This document shows, piece after piece, positions 56,917-64,000 of a DNA stretch of 64,000 nucleotides. The position numbers were made by a program, and so were the translations under genes. The stretch's first letter is position 1, and each line of letters starts with the position of its first letter. Location of the stretch: positions 2,914,001 through 2,978,000 of the forward strand of contig NZ_CP042652.1 in NCBI RefSeq assembly GCF_013177675.1. Reading direction: 5' to 3'. Below the pieces are notes generated by a model. The model had not been told where the DNA came from and searched no databases. It was given only the letters and a program-made list of their open reading frames with translations. This DNA comes from Arcobacter acticola (GTDB taxonomy: Bacteria; Campylobacterota; Campylobacteria; Campylobacterales; Arcobacteraceae).

Positions 56917-57849
56917 ATGAAATTTGCAAATAATATAACAGAATTAATCGGAAATACACCTTTAGTAAAATTACAAGGTGCAAGTGACGCAAGTGGAGCT
57001 ACGGTTCTAGGTAAATGTGAGTTTATGAATCCATCACACTCTGTAAAAGATAGAATTGGAACAAATATGATTAACGCAGCTATCAAAGCTGGATTAATTA
57101 AAGAAGGTACTACAGTAATTGAACCAACAAGTGGAAATACAGGTATTGCATTAGCTTCTGTTTGTGCAGCACTTGGAATTAAATTAATTCTTACAATGCC
57201 TGCATCTATGAGTATTGAAAGAAGAAGATTATTAAAAGCATTAGGTGCTGACTTAGTATTAACTGCTCCTGAAAAAGGAATGAAAGGTGCTATTGAAAAA
57301 GCTGTTGAATTACAAGAAGAAACACCAAACTCTTTTATTCCTCAACAATTTGGAAATGCTGCAAATCCTGAAATTCACAGACTTACAACTGCAAAAGAAA
57401 TTTTAGCAGATACAGATGGGAAAATCGATATTTTTGTAGCTGCTATTGGAACAGGTGGAACAATAACTGGAACTGGTGAAGTTTTAAAAGCTAATAATCC
57501 TAATGTTCAGATTATTGCAGTTGAGCCAGAAGCATCACCTGTTTTAAGTGGTGGAAAACCAGGACCTCATAAGATTCAAGGTATTGGTGCGGGGTTTGTT
57601 CCTGATGTTTTAAATACAACAGTTTATGATGAAGTAATTCAAGTTTCAAATGATGATGCGATTGCTAGCTCTAGAAAACTTGCACAAACAGAGGGATTAT
57701 TAGTTGGAATATCTGCAGGTGCAAATGCACATGTTGCTGCATTAGTAGCTGCTAGACCTGAAAACAAAGGTAAAACTATTGTAACAATTTTATGTGACAC
57801 TGGTGAAAGATACCTAAGTTCAGGTTTATATGATTATGATGAAGAGTAA
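56917..57849 (+). CDS. cysK: Cysteine synthase
   Basis: 310-residue PLP enzyme that makes cysteine from O-acetylserine and sulfide. The lysine is in [11 protein letters not shown], the substrate loop is [11 protein letters not shown], and the PLP-phosphate site is [19 protein letters not shown]-like end and SAGAN ([10 protein letters not shown]) are typical. Confidence 0.97.
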   Translation: MKFANNITELIGNTPLVKLQGASDASGATVLGKCEFMNPSHSVKDRIGTNMINAAIKAGLIKEGTTVIEPTSGNTGIALASVCAALGIKLILTMPASMSIERRRLLKALGADLVLTAPEKGMKGAIEKAVELQEETPNSFIPQQFGNAANPEIHRLTTAKEILADTDGKIDIFVAAIGTGGTITGTGEVLKANNPNVQIIAVEPEASPVLSGGKPGPHKIQGIGAGFVPDVLNTTVYDEVIQVSNDDAIASSRKLAQTEGLLVGISAGANAHVAALVAARPENKGKTIVTILCDTGERYLSSGLYDYDEE

Positions 57850-57897
57850 AAACTCTTTATCATAATTGTTTTTATATATAAAATTAGGAAAGAATAA

Positions 57898-58128
57898 ATG
57901 CACGAAAAACCGTATAGGTCAGTGGTAAAATCAATATCATGGAGAACATTAGGGACACTTGATACTATGATAATCTCATATTTTGTTACAGGTAATTTAG
58001 TAATGGCAGCATCAATTGGTTCAATTGAAGTTGTAACAAAAATGGCATTATATTATTTTCATGAGAGAGCTTGGAATAAATGCTCTTTAGGTAGAGTAAA
58101 ACCTCCTGCAAATGATTATCAAATTTAG
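57898..58128 (+). CDS. DUF2061 membrane protein
   Basis: 76 residues. SVVKSISWRTLGTLDTMIISYFVTGN and EVVTKMALYYFHERAWNK match DUF2061. It has about two membrane helices. Members often accompany sulfate-assimilation genes, as here, so it may aid sulfate or sulfite handling at the membrane; this is inference. Confidence 0.85.
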   Translation: MHEKPYRSVVKSISWRTLGTLDTMIISYFVTGNLVMAASIGSIEVVTKMALYYFHERAWNKCSLGRVKPPANDYQI

Positions 58129-58136
58129 GTGAAATA

Positions 58137-58841
58137 ATGAGTAAAAAAGAGTTAGTAGAAAAATTAAACAAAGATTTAGAAAATAAATCAACTCAAGAAA
58201 TAGTTGAATTCTTTTTAAAAAATTTTGAAAAAACAGCATTAAGTTCGAGTTTAGCAGCAGAAGATCAAGTTTTAACAGACATGATGCTAAAAGAGAATAA
58301 AAATGCAACAATATTTACATTGGATACAGGGAGACTTCATCCTGAAACTTATGATGTAATGGATGCAACAAATCTAAAATATGGTGTAAAGATTGATGTA
58401 TTTTTCCCAAATAGTGAAAAAGTACAAGAGTTGTACCAAAGTCAAGGGGTAAATGGACAATACGAAAGTATTGAAAATAGAAAAAATTGCTGTGGTGTTA
58501 GAAAAATTGAACCTCTTAAACGTGCTTTAAAAGGCCTTGATGTTTGGATTACAGGATTAAGAGCTACTCAAAGTGTGACAAGAATTCATATGCCTTTAGT
58601 TGAATGGGATGAAACATTTGGTGTAATCAAAGTTAATCCTTTGATTAATTGGAATGAAATAGATGTATGGGATTATATAAAAGAAAATAAAGTTCCATAT
58701 AACAAACTTCATGATAAGGGATTTCCAAGTATTGGATGTGCACCTTGTACAAGGGCTGTAAAAGATGGTGAAGATATAAGAGCAGGAAGATGGTGGTGGG
58801 AAAACCCAGAACACAAAGAGTGTGGTTTACACAAAAAATAA
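58137..58841 (+). CDS. cysH: Assimilatory adenylyl-sulfate (APS) reductase
   Basis: 234 residues. It reduces activated sulfate to sulfite. The cysteines NCCGVRK and GCAPCTRAV form the CC..CxxC set that binds a 4Fe-4S cluster in bacterial APS reductases. The catalytic Cys is in the C-terminal ECGLH. PAPS-specific CysH lacks the cluster cysteines. No cysC kinase is in the operon, which also fits direct use of APS. Confidence 0.9.
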   Translation: MSKKELVEKLNKDLENKSTQEIVEFFLKNFEKTALSSSLAAEDQVLTDMMLKENKNATIFTLDTGRLHPETYDVMDATNLKYGVKIDVFFPNSEKVQELYQSQGVNGQYESIENRKNCCGVRKIEPLKRALKGLDVWITGLRATQSVTRIHMPLVEWDETFGVIKVNPLINWNEIDVWDYIKENKVPYNKLHDKGFPSIGCAPCTRAVKDGEDIRAGRWWWENPEHKECGLHKK

Positions 58842-58915
58842 ATTTTAATTTTAAATATAAAGATGAATTCAAACTTTTAATTTGAACTAGTCAAAATTAA
58901 TGGAGAAGAATAAAA

Positions 58916-59827
58916 ATGATAAGTAAAGAAAGATTAACCCATTTAAAACAATTAGAAGCAGAATCAATGCACATAATGAAAGAAGTAGTAGCAGAATTTC
59001 AAAACCCAGCAATGTTATACAGTGTTGGTAAAGATTCATCTGTTATGTTACATCTTTTACAAAAAGCATTTTATCCAGCACCACCTCCCCTTCCATTGGT
59101 TCATGTTGATACAACATGGAAGTTTAAAGAGATGATAGAGTTTAGAGATAGACGAGCAAAAGAAGTTGGTATGGAGCTTTTAGTTTATATCAATCCTAAA
59201 GGGGCTGAAATGGATATCTCTCCTTTTACTCACGGAAGTGCTTTACATACAGATGTTATGAAAACGGAAGGTTTAAAAAATATGTTAAACATTCAAAAGT
59301 TTGATGCTGTATTTGGTGGAGCTAGACGTGATGAAGAGAAATCAAGAGCAAAAGAGAGAATCTACTCTTTTAGAGATAAAAATCACAGATGGGATCCAAA
59401 GTCTCAAAGACCTGAACTTTGGAATATCTATAATGGAAGACACACAAAAGGTGAATCTATTAGAGTATTCCCATTATCTAACTGGACAGAACTTGATATT
59501 TGGCAATATATTTATTTAGAAAATATTTCAATTCCTGATTTATATTTCTCAAAAGAGAGAGAAGTAGTTGAATATATGGGAACTAAAATCATGGTAGATG
59601 ATGAAAGAATGCCTGAAAGTTTGCGAAAAACAGCTAAAAAAGAGATGGTAAGATTCAGAACTCTTGGATGTTATCCACTAACTGGTGCTGTTAACAGTGA
59701 AGCAACTACTTTACCTGAGATTATTCAAGAGATGTTAATTTGTACTACAAGTGAAAGACAAGGAAGATTAATAGATAGTGATGGTGACGCATCAATGGAG
59801 AAAAAGAAACAAGAAGGATATTTTTAA
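58916..59827 (+). CDS. cysD: Sulfate adenylyltransferase subunit 2
   Basis: 303 residues. CysD with CysN makes APS from ATP and sulfate. The PP-loop is [39 protein letters not shown] and [15 protein letters not shown] are typical. Its partner cysN is separated from it by the inserted four-helix-bundle gene. Confidence 0.96.
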   Translation: MISKERLTHLKQLEAESMHIMKEVVAEFQNPAMLYSVGKDSSVMLHLLQKAFYPAPPPLPLVHVDTTWKFKEMIEFRDRRAKEVGMELLVYINPKGAEMDISPFTHGSALHTDVMKTEGLKNMLNIQKFDAVFGGARRDEEKSRAKERIYSFRDKNHRWDPKSQRPELWNIYNGRHTKGESIRVFPLSNWTELDIWQYIYLENISIPDLYFSKEREVVEYMGTKIMVDDERMPESLRKTAKKEMVRFRTLGCYPLTGAVNSEATTLPEIIQEMLICTTSERQGRLIDSDGDASMEKKKQEGYF

Positions 59828-59842
59828 GCTTTGGCTTTAAAT

Positions 59843-59875
59843 AGTGTTCAGAGTTCAGCAATCAGTGTTCAGAGG
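59843..59875 (+). repeat. 14-bp repeat block at the left of the four-helix-bundle gene
   Basis: AGTGTTCAGAG occurs at 59843-59853 and again at 59864-59874, joined by TTCAGCAATC. It is the forward orientation of the 14-bp family at 5297-5338. The last unit runs into GAGGG, the probable ribosome site of the next gene. Confidence 0.82.
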
Positions 59876-59883
59876 GAAAAGAT

Positions 59884-60231
59884 ATGAGATGTGAAAAACT
59901 TGATGTTTGGAAGCGAAGTGCTAGGATTAGTGTCGAGATTTACAAACATTTTGCATCTTGTAAAGATTTTGGATTTAAAGACCAAATTACTCGAAGCAGT
60001 TTATCTGTTCCTTCTAATATTGCTGAGGGTATGGAAAAAGATTCTAAAAAAGAACAACATAGATTTTTAGAAATAGCAAAAGGCTCTTGTGCTGAACTTA
60101 TAACACAAATTTATATAGGCATAGAGATTGACTATATAGAAAAACAAATAGGCTTATCTTGGAAAAAAGAGATAAAAGAGATTTTAAAAATGATAGTTGG
60201 ATTACAACTAAAATTAAGCTCTGAGTACTGA
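59884..60231 (+). CDS. Four-helix-bundle protein (S23/23S-IVP family)
   Basis: 115 residues. LDVWKRSARISVEIYKHF, then FGFKDQITRSSLSVPSNIAEG and FLEIAKGSCAELITQIYIGIEI, define the S23 ribosomal intervening-sequence protein family (four helix bundle, related to Avd). In Leptospira the family is encoded inside 23S intervening sequences. Here it sits between cysD and cysN, which are normally adjacent. Its ribosome site and its last codons and stop (TGA at 60229-60231) lie in inverted 14-bp repeat blocks. The function is unknown. Confidence 0.88.
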   Translation: MRCEKLDVWKRSARISVEIYKHFASCKDFGFKDQITRSSLSVPSNIAEGMEKDSKKEQHRFLEIAKGSCAELITQIYIGIEIDYIEKQIGLSWKKEIKEILKMIVGLQLKLSSEY

Positions 60232-60248
60232 ACTCTGAGCACTGAATA
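60218..60248 (-). repeat. 14-bp repeat block at the right of the four-helix-bundle gene
   Basis: CTCTGAGTACTGAA then CTCTGAGCACTGAA, inverted relative to 59843-59875. It includes the stop codon of the gene. CTGAACTCTGAGCACT (60228-60243) matches the complement of 59843-59858 with one mismatch. Confidence 0.85.
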
Positions 60249-60274
60249 CTAAAAATTTAACGGAGTAAAATTTT

Positions 60275-61732
60275 ATGGCACATCAATCAGATTTAATAGC
60301 AGAAAATATAGAACAATATTTAAAAGAACACGAAAACAAAGAAATATGTAGATTTATCACTTGCGGAAGTGTTGATGATGGTAAAAGTACTTTAATTGGA
60401 AGACTTTTATATGATTCAAAAATGATTTTTGAAGATCAATTAGCAGCAATTGAAAAAGATAGTAAAAAATCAGGAACTACTGGTGATAAAATCGACTTAG
60501 CACTTTTAGTTGATGGACTAGCAAGCGAGAGAGAACAAGGTATTACTATTGACGTTGCTTATAGATTTTTCTCAACTGATAAAAGAAAGTTTATCATAGC
60601 AGATACTCCAGGTCACGAGCAATACACTAGAAATATGGCAACGGGTGCTAGTACTGCTGATATTGCTATTATTTTAATAGATGCAAGACAAGGGATTTTA
60701 ACTCAAACTAAAAGACACTCTTATATTGCTTCATTATTAGGTATTAAAAACCTAATTGTTGCAATTAATAAAATGGATTTAGTTGATTTTAGTGAAGAAG
60801 TTTTTGAAAATATTAAAAGAGATTATAATGAGATTATTGAATATCTTCCTCATCATAATGATTTGAATATTCAGTTTATTCCTATTTCTGCTTTAGATGG
60901 AGATAATATTTTAACTATTTCACCTAAATGTTCTTGGTATAAAGGTCTTCCTTTAATGCAATTATTAGACCAAACAGAAATACATAAACAAGAGTCTTCT
61001 TCATTTAGATTACCAGTTCAATATGTTGTTCGTCCTCACTTAAACTTTAGAGGTTTTTCAGGGACGATTTCAAGTGGAAGTATTAGTGTTGGCGATGAAA
61101 TTACAGTATTACCTTCAAGAAAAACATCTAAAGTAAAATCAATAGTATCAAATGATATCAAAGATTTAAGACCAATTGGAAAAGATGAAGTAGTAGAAAC
61201 TATTCAAACTGCCTTTGCTCCAATGGCTACAACTATTACACTTGAAGATGAGATTGATATATCTAGAGGTGATATGATTGTAAAATCAAGTGATATTCCA
61301 AAAGTATCAAATCACTTAAGTGCAATGGTAGTTTGGATGGATGAAACTCCACTTAAACTAAACCAAAACTATATTATCAAAAGAGCAACTTCTGTATTAA
61401 ATGGAGCTTTTAATTCAATTGAGTTTAAAAAGAACATTAATACATTTGAAGAGATTGATGCAACACAACTTGCTTTAAATGATATAGCAAAATGTACAAT
61501 TTCTTTAGATAGAGAAATTGCAGTTGATCCATACCATGAAAACAGATATACAGGAAGTTTTATAATTATTGATAAATATACTAACTCTACTGTTGGGGCT
61601 GGTATGATTGTTTCTTCTATTGAAGGTTTTGCTCATTTAGAAGAAGAGAAAAAAGTTTATACTCAAGCTGAAATTGAACTAAATGAATTCATTAGAAGAA
61701 ATTACCCACAGTGGGATTGTAAGGCAATATAA
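60275..61732 (+). CDS. cysN: Sulfate adenylyltransferase subunit 1
   Basis: 485-residue GTPase. G1 is GSVDDGKSTLIGRLLYD, G3 is ADTPGHEQYTRNMATGAS and G4 is NKMDLVD. It drives APS formation by CysD. It is not fused to CysC. It shares one base with the start of the next gene. Confidence 0.96.
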   Translation: MAHQSDLIAENIEQYLKEHENKEICRFITCGSVDDGKSTLIGRLLYDSKMIFEDQLAAIEKDSKKSGTTGDKIDLALLVDGLASEREQGITIDVAYRFFSTDKRKFIIADTPGHEQYTRNMATGASTADIAIILIDARQGILTQTKRHSYIASLLGIKNLIVAINKMDLVDFSEEVFENIKRDYNEIIEYLPHHNDLNIQFIPISALDGDNILTISPKCSWYKGLPLMQLLDQTEIHKQESSSFRLPVQYVVRPHLNFRGFSGTISSGSISVGDEITVLPSRKTSKVKSIVSNDIKDLRPIGKDEVVETIQTAFAPMATTITLEDEIDISRGDMIVKSSDIPKVSNHLSAMVVWMDETPLKLNQNYIIKRATSVLNGAFNSIEFKKNINTFEEIDATQLALNDIAKCTISLDREIAVDPYHENRYTGSFIIIDKYTNSTVGAGMIVSSIEGFAHLEEEKKVYTQAEIELNEFIRRNYPQWDCKAI

Positions 61733-62826
61733 TGTCTAATAATTTAGCATTAAATATAGAACAAATAAAAAAAGAAAAGAGTGGGATAGATGTCTTAGCT
61801 GATATCTATATCTACTCTATTTTTGGTGAAAAAATAACGCCTAGTGATTTAGAAAGATTCAAATGGTATGGACTTTATGCACAAGATGAAAAACAAGAAT
61901 TTTTTGAGCTAAAAATTCCACTTGAAATGGGCGAATTGAACCTAGTACAAATAGAAACATTAAGTCAAATTTCTAAAAACTATGCAAATAATTCATTAAA
62001 CTTATTAAGTTCTCAAAAAATAGAATTAAGAAATTTAAAGCTACATAATTTACCAAATATTTTTAATATGCTTCACAATGTTGGATTAAATACAGAATTT
62101 GAAGCAGGTCATACAGTAAGAAGAGTACTAACTTGTCCCGTAAATGGAATAGATGAAACACAATTATTTGATGTAACAGATTTAGCAAGTAGATTAAATA
62201 AAACATTTATTGGCAATAAAAAATTTGATAATTTACCAAATAAACTTCAAATGGCAATAAGTGGATATGAAGAAGGTTGTGATGTTCAATTTACTCCTGA
62301 TGTTAGTTTTAATGCAACAAAAGATTTAAAAGAGAAAATCGTTTTTGCAGTAAAAATAATGGATAGAACAATAGGATATGTAACACCTCCACAAGTTTTA
62401 AATACTGCTAAAAGTATTGCTCGTATTTATAAAGATTATGGAGATAGAGAAAATCCCCAAAATAACTCTTTTGGAGCACTTGTAAACAGTTGGGGATATG
62501 ATAAATTTTATGATATTTTAAATGCATCAATTAATTATAAAATTGAGAAAAATATTTTTATCAAAAATAATCCAAGCCCAAGAAAACCTCGAATGGGAAT
62601 AAACAGTAGTAAAATAGAAAATGAGAGCTATATAGGATGTAGATTTAATTTAAGTACCATGAAAGGTTCAACTTTTGATTCTTTACATCAATTACTAAAA
62701 AAACATGAGGTTTCTAAAATAAAAATTACTCATAAAGCAAATATAATTATTTTAGATGCTCCTTCTAAAAATGCACATACTTTAGCAAAAGAACTAGAAC
62801 AAATAGGATTTAATCCTTTTTCTTAA
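61732..62826 (+). CDS. Short nitrite/sulfite reductase-like protein lacking the C-terminal cluster domain
   Basis: 364 residues. A first ferredoxin-like half (GELNLVQIETLSQIS) is followed by the siroheme-domain start (AGHTVRRVLTCPVNGID, AISGYEEGC), then a second ferredoxin-like half (YIGCRFNLSTMKGS onwards). The CxxxxxC...CxxxC cluster block of sulfite reductases is absent, and the family is usually over 500 residues. The stop is real and followed by a terminator. It may need a separate partner or be regulatory. Confidence 0.75.
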   Translation: MSNNLALNIEQIKKEKSGIDVLADIYIYSIFGEKITPSDLERFKWYGLYAQDEKQEFFELKIPLEMGELNLVQIETLSQISKNYANNSLNLLSSQKIELRNLKLHNLPNIFNMLHNVGLNTEFEAGHTVRRVLTCPVNGIDETQLFDVTDLASRLNKTFIGNKKFDNLPNKLQMAISGYEEGCDVQFTPDVSFNATKDLKEKIVFAVKIMDRTIGYVTPPQVLNTAKSIARIYKDYGDRENPQNNSFGALVNSWGYDKFYDILNASINYKIEKNIFIKNNPSPRKPRMGINSSKIENESYIGCRFNLSTMKGSTFDSLHQLLKKHEVSKIKITHKANIIILDAPSKNAHTLAKELEQIGFNPFS

Positions 62827-62833
62827 AGCACTG

Positions 62834-62863
62834 ATAAAAAAGCTTTTTTAAAAGCTTTTTTAT
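62834..62863 (+). terminator. Sulfur operon terminator
   Basis: ATAAAAAAGCTTTT pairs with AAAAGCTTTTTTAT around two bases. It lies just after the last cys gene. Confidence 0.82.
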
Positions 62864-62938
62864 TCAAGCAAGCTCTTATGCTAAATAACTTAAAATTATA
62901 AGATTAATAAGATAAACAAATTAAATGAGCCAAACAAT

Positions 62939-64000
62939 ATGAACAAAAATATTTTTAGACCTTTTTTCAATGAGAATACGGATGTATTAAATTTCATTAA
63001 ATACAACACTATTGGGAAAAATAAAAAAGAGTATTTTGATTATACAGCCTCAGGATTAGCTTTTAGACAAATAGAAAATAGAATCCATGATGTACTTGAA
63101 ACTTATGCGAATACTCACTCAAAAGAAGCATCAAACGCAGATACTACATCAAACTATTATGAAGAGGCAAGAAGAAATTTGGCAAAAAATTTGCAATTAA
63201 ATGATGAATTCGCAATACTTCCAAGTGGATGTGGAACAACAGCTGCCATAAAAAAATTTCAAGAATTATTGGGAATATATATTCCTCCTGCAACTGTAAA
63301 AAGATTTGGAATAACAATAGCTAAAAAGAAACTTCCTCTTATCATAGTAGGACCTTATGAGCATCACTCAAATGAAGTAAGTTATAGGGAAGCATTATGT
63401 GAAGTAAAAAGAATAAAACTTACAATCGATGGATTAGTTGACCTTGTTCAATTAAAAGAGATTTTACAAGAAAATATACATAGAGAGATCATTGGTTGTT
63501 TTTGTATTGCTTCAAATGTTTCAGGAATAATAACACCCTATGAAGAAATATCAAAACTTCTTAAACACTATAAAGCAAAAGTTTTATTTGATGCAGCAGC
63601 CTCAAGTCCATATATAAATGTACCTTGCCATCTTTATGATGCTTTAGTTTTATCCCCCCATAAACTTCTAGGAGGTCCTGGATCTTGTGGATTATTGATC
63701 ATCAAAAAAGATTTAATAGATACTTCAATACCTCCATCATTTGCAGGTGGAGGAACAGTTGAATATGTAAATAAAGAAACTCAAGTTTATCAAAAAAATA
63801 TAGAAACAAGAGAAGATGCAGGAACTCCTCCAATCTTACAACTAATACGAGCAAGCTTAGCATATCAGCTAAGAAATGAAATTGGTTTTGAGTTTATAAA
63901 AAAACAAAAGGATGAATTAAAAAGATATTTCATAGATGAATTAAAAAAGATACCAAATTGTGAAATCTATGGAAATCAAGAAGTTGAGAACATAGGTATA
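62939..64000 (+). CDS. Class V aminotransferase/cysteine desulfurase-like protein, partial
   Basis: The frame is open to the right edge, 354 codons. The N-terminus reads FDYTASGLAFRQIENRI. LPSGCGTTAAIKKF is the phosphate loop, GPYEHHSNEVSYRE the ring-stacking His, LFDAAASSPYIN the Asp, and LSPHKLLGGPGSCGLL the PLP Lys. The fold is that of CsdA/SufS-like enzymes or their relatives. A catalytic Cys of desulfurases would lie beyond the edge. It follows the sulfur operon but has a separate transcript. Confidence 0.85.
   Translation, partial: MNKNIFRPFFNENTDVLNFIKYNTIGKNKKEYFDYTASGLAFRQIENRIHDVLETYANTHSKEASNADTTSNYYEEARRNLAKNLQLNDEFAILPSGCGTTAAIKKFQELLGIYIPPATVKRFGITIAKKKLPLIIVGPYEHHSNEVSYREALCEVKRIKLTIDGLVDLVQLKEILQENIHREIIGCFCIASNVSGIITPYEEISKLLKHYKAKVLFDAAASSPYINVPCHLYDALVLSPHKLLGGPGSCGLLIIKKDLIDTSIPPSFAGGGTVEYVNKETQVYQKNIETREDAGTPPILQLIRASLAYQLRNEIGFEFIKKQKDELKRYFIDELKKIPNCEIYGNQEVENIGI

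Noticed and set aside
58137-58841. PAPS reductase
   Set aside because: The paired cluster cysteines and lack of an adjacent APS kinase favour APS reductase.
62924-62941. Tiny frame starting at an ATG just before the aminotransferase
   Set aside because: It encodes only five residues and its stop overlaps the real start; no evidence for a leader peptide.

Overview
The window is AT-rich chromosomal DNA of a Campylobacterota bacterium, most likely a member of the Arcobacteraceae. The support is the rRNA/tRNA content, an S21 protein ending RRYESRL as in Campylobacter relatives, an HP0495-type protein, an NssR-like regulator, and the low-GC codon use. The assignment is inference from sequence character, not from a database match.

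Left end (1-5000): a minus-strand nuclease pair opens the window. A Cas4-like/DEDD exonuclease (DUF2779) overlaps the start of an McrB-like AAA+ NTPase that runs off the left edge; this looks like an anti-DNA defence locus. It is followed by a DUF493 gene, moaC and rpsU. Positions 5000-11400 hold one complete minus-strand rRNA operon (16S, tRNA-Ile, tRNA-Ala, 23S, 5S) with a consensus promoter, processing stems and a terminator. Its spacers and its downstream flank are filled with short repeat families.

Positions 11600-34800 are mostly housekeeping genes: a YccA-like protein, secG, frr, pyrE and several transporters. There is an ion-homeostasis cluster (MscS, DUF475/TerC-like, MgtE, ZntB/CorA), a nitrosative-stress pair (Crp/Fnr regulator and YgbA-type protein around an FNR-like box), ung, an acetolactate-synthase-like/aldehyde dehydrogenase pair behind two Fur-like boxes, and a LemA/TPM operon. 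Positions 34850-54700 are more accessory. They hold an IS4-family element with a 7-bp target duplication, a MarR/MFS efflux pair, a class III cyclase, hemerythrins (one internally deleted), a Cry-DASH photolyase, three toxin-antitoxin modules, an IS110-family element with nested inverted repeats, a RusA-like nuclease and a MoxR/VWA pair.

The right end (55000-64000) is one assimilatory sulfur operon: O-acetylhomoserine sulfhydrylase, an Rrf2 regulator, cysK, DUF2061, an APS-reductase-type cysH, cysD, cysN and a short sulfite-reductase-like protein. A class V aminotransferase follows after a terminator. Between cysD and cysN sits a four-helix-bundle (S23/IVP-type) gene. It is bounded by inverted copies of a 14-bp repeat that also lies on both sides of the 23S-5S block, and the repeats supply its probable ribosome binding site and its stop codon. 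That element and the Cas4-DEDD/McrB pair are the two things most worth a second look.
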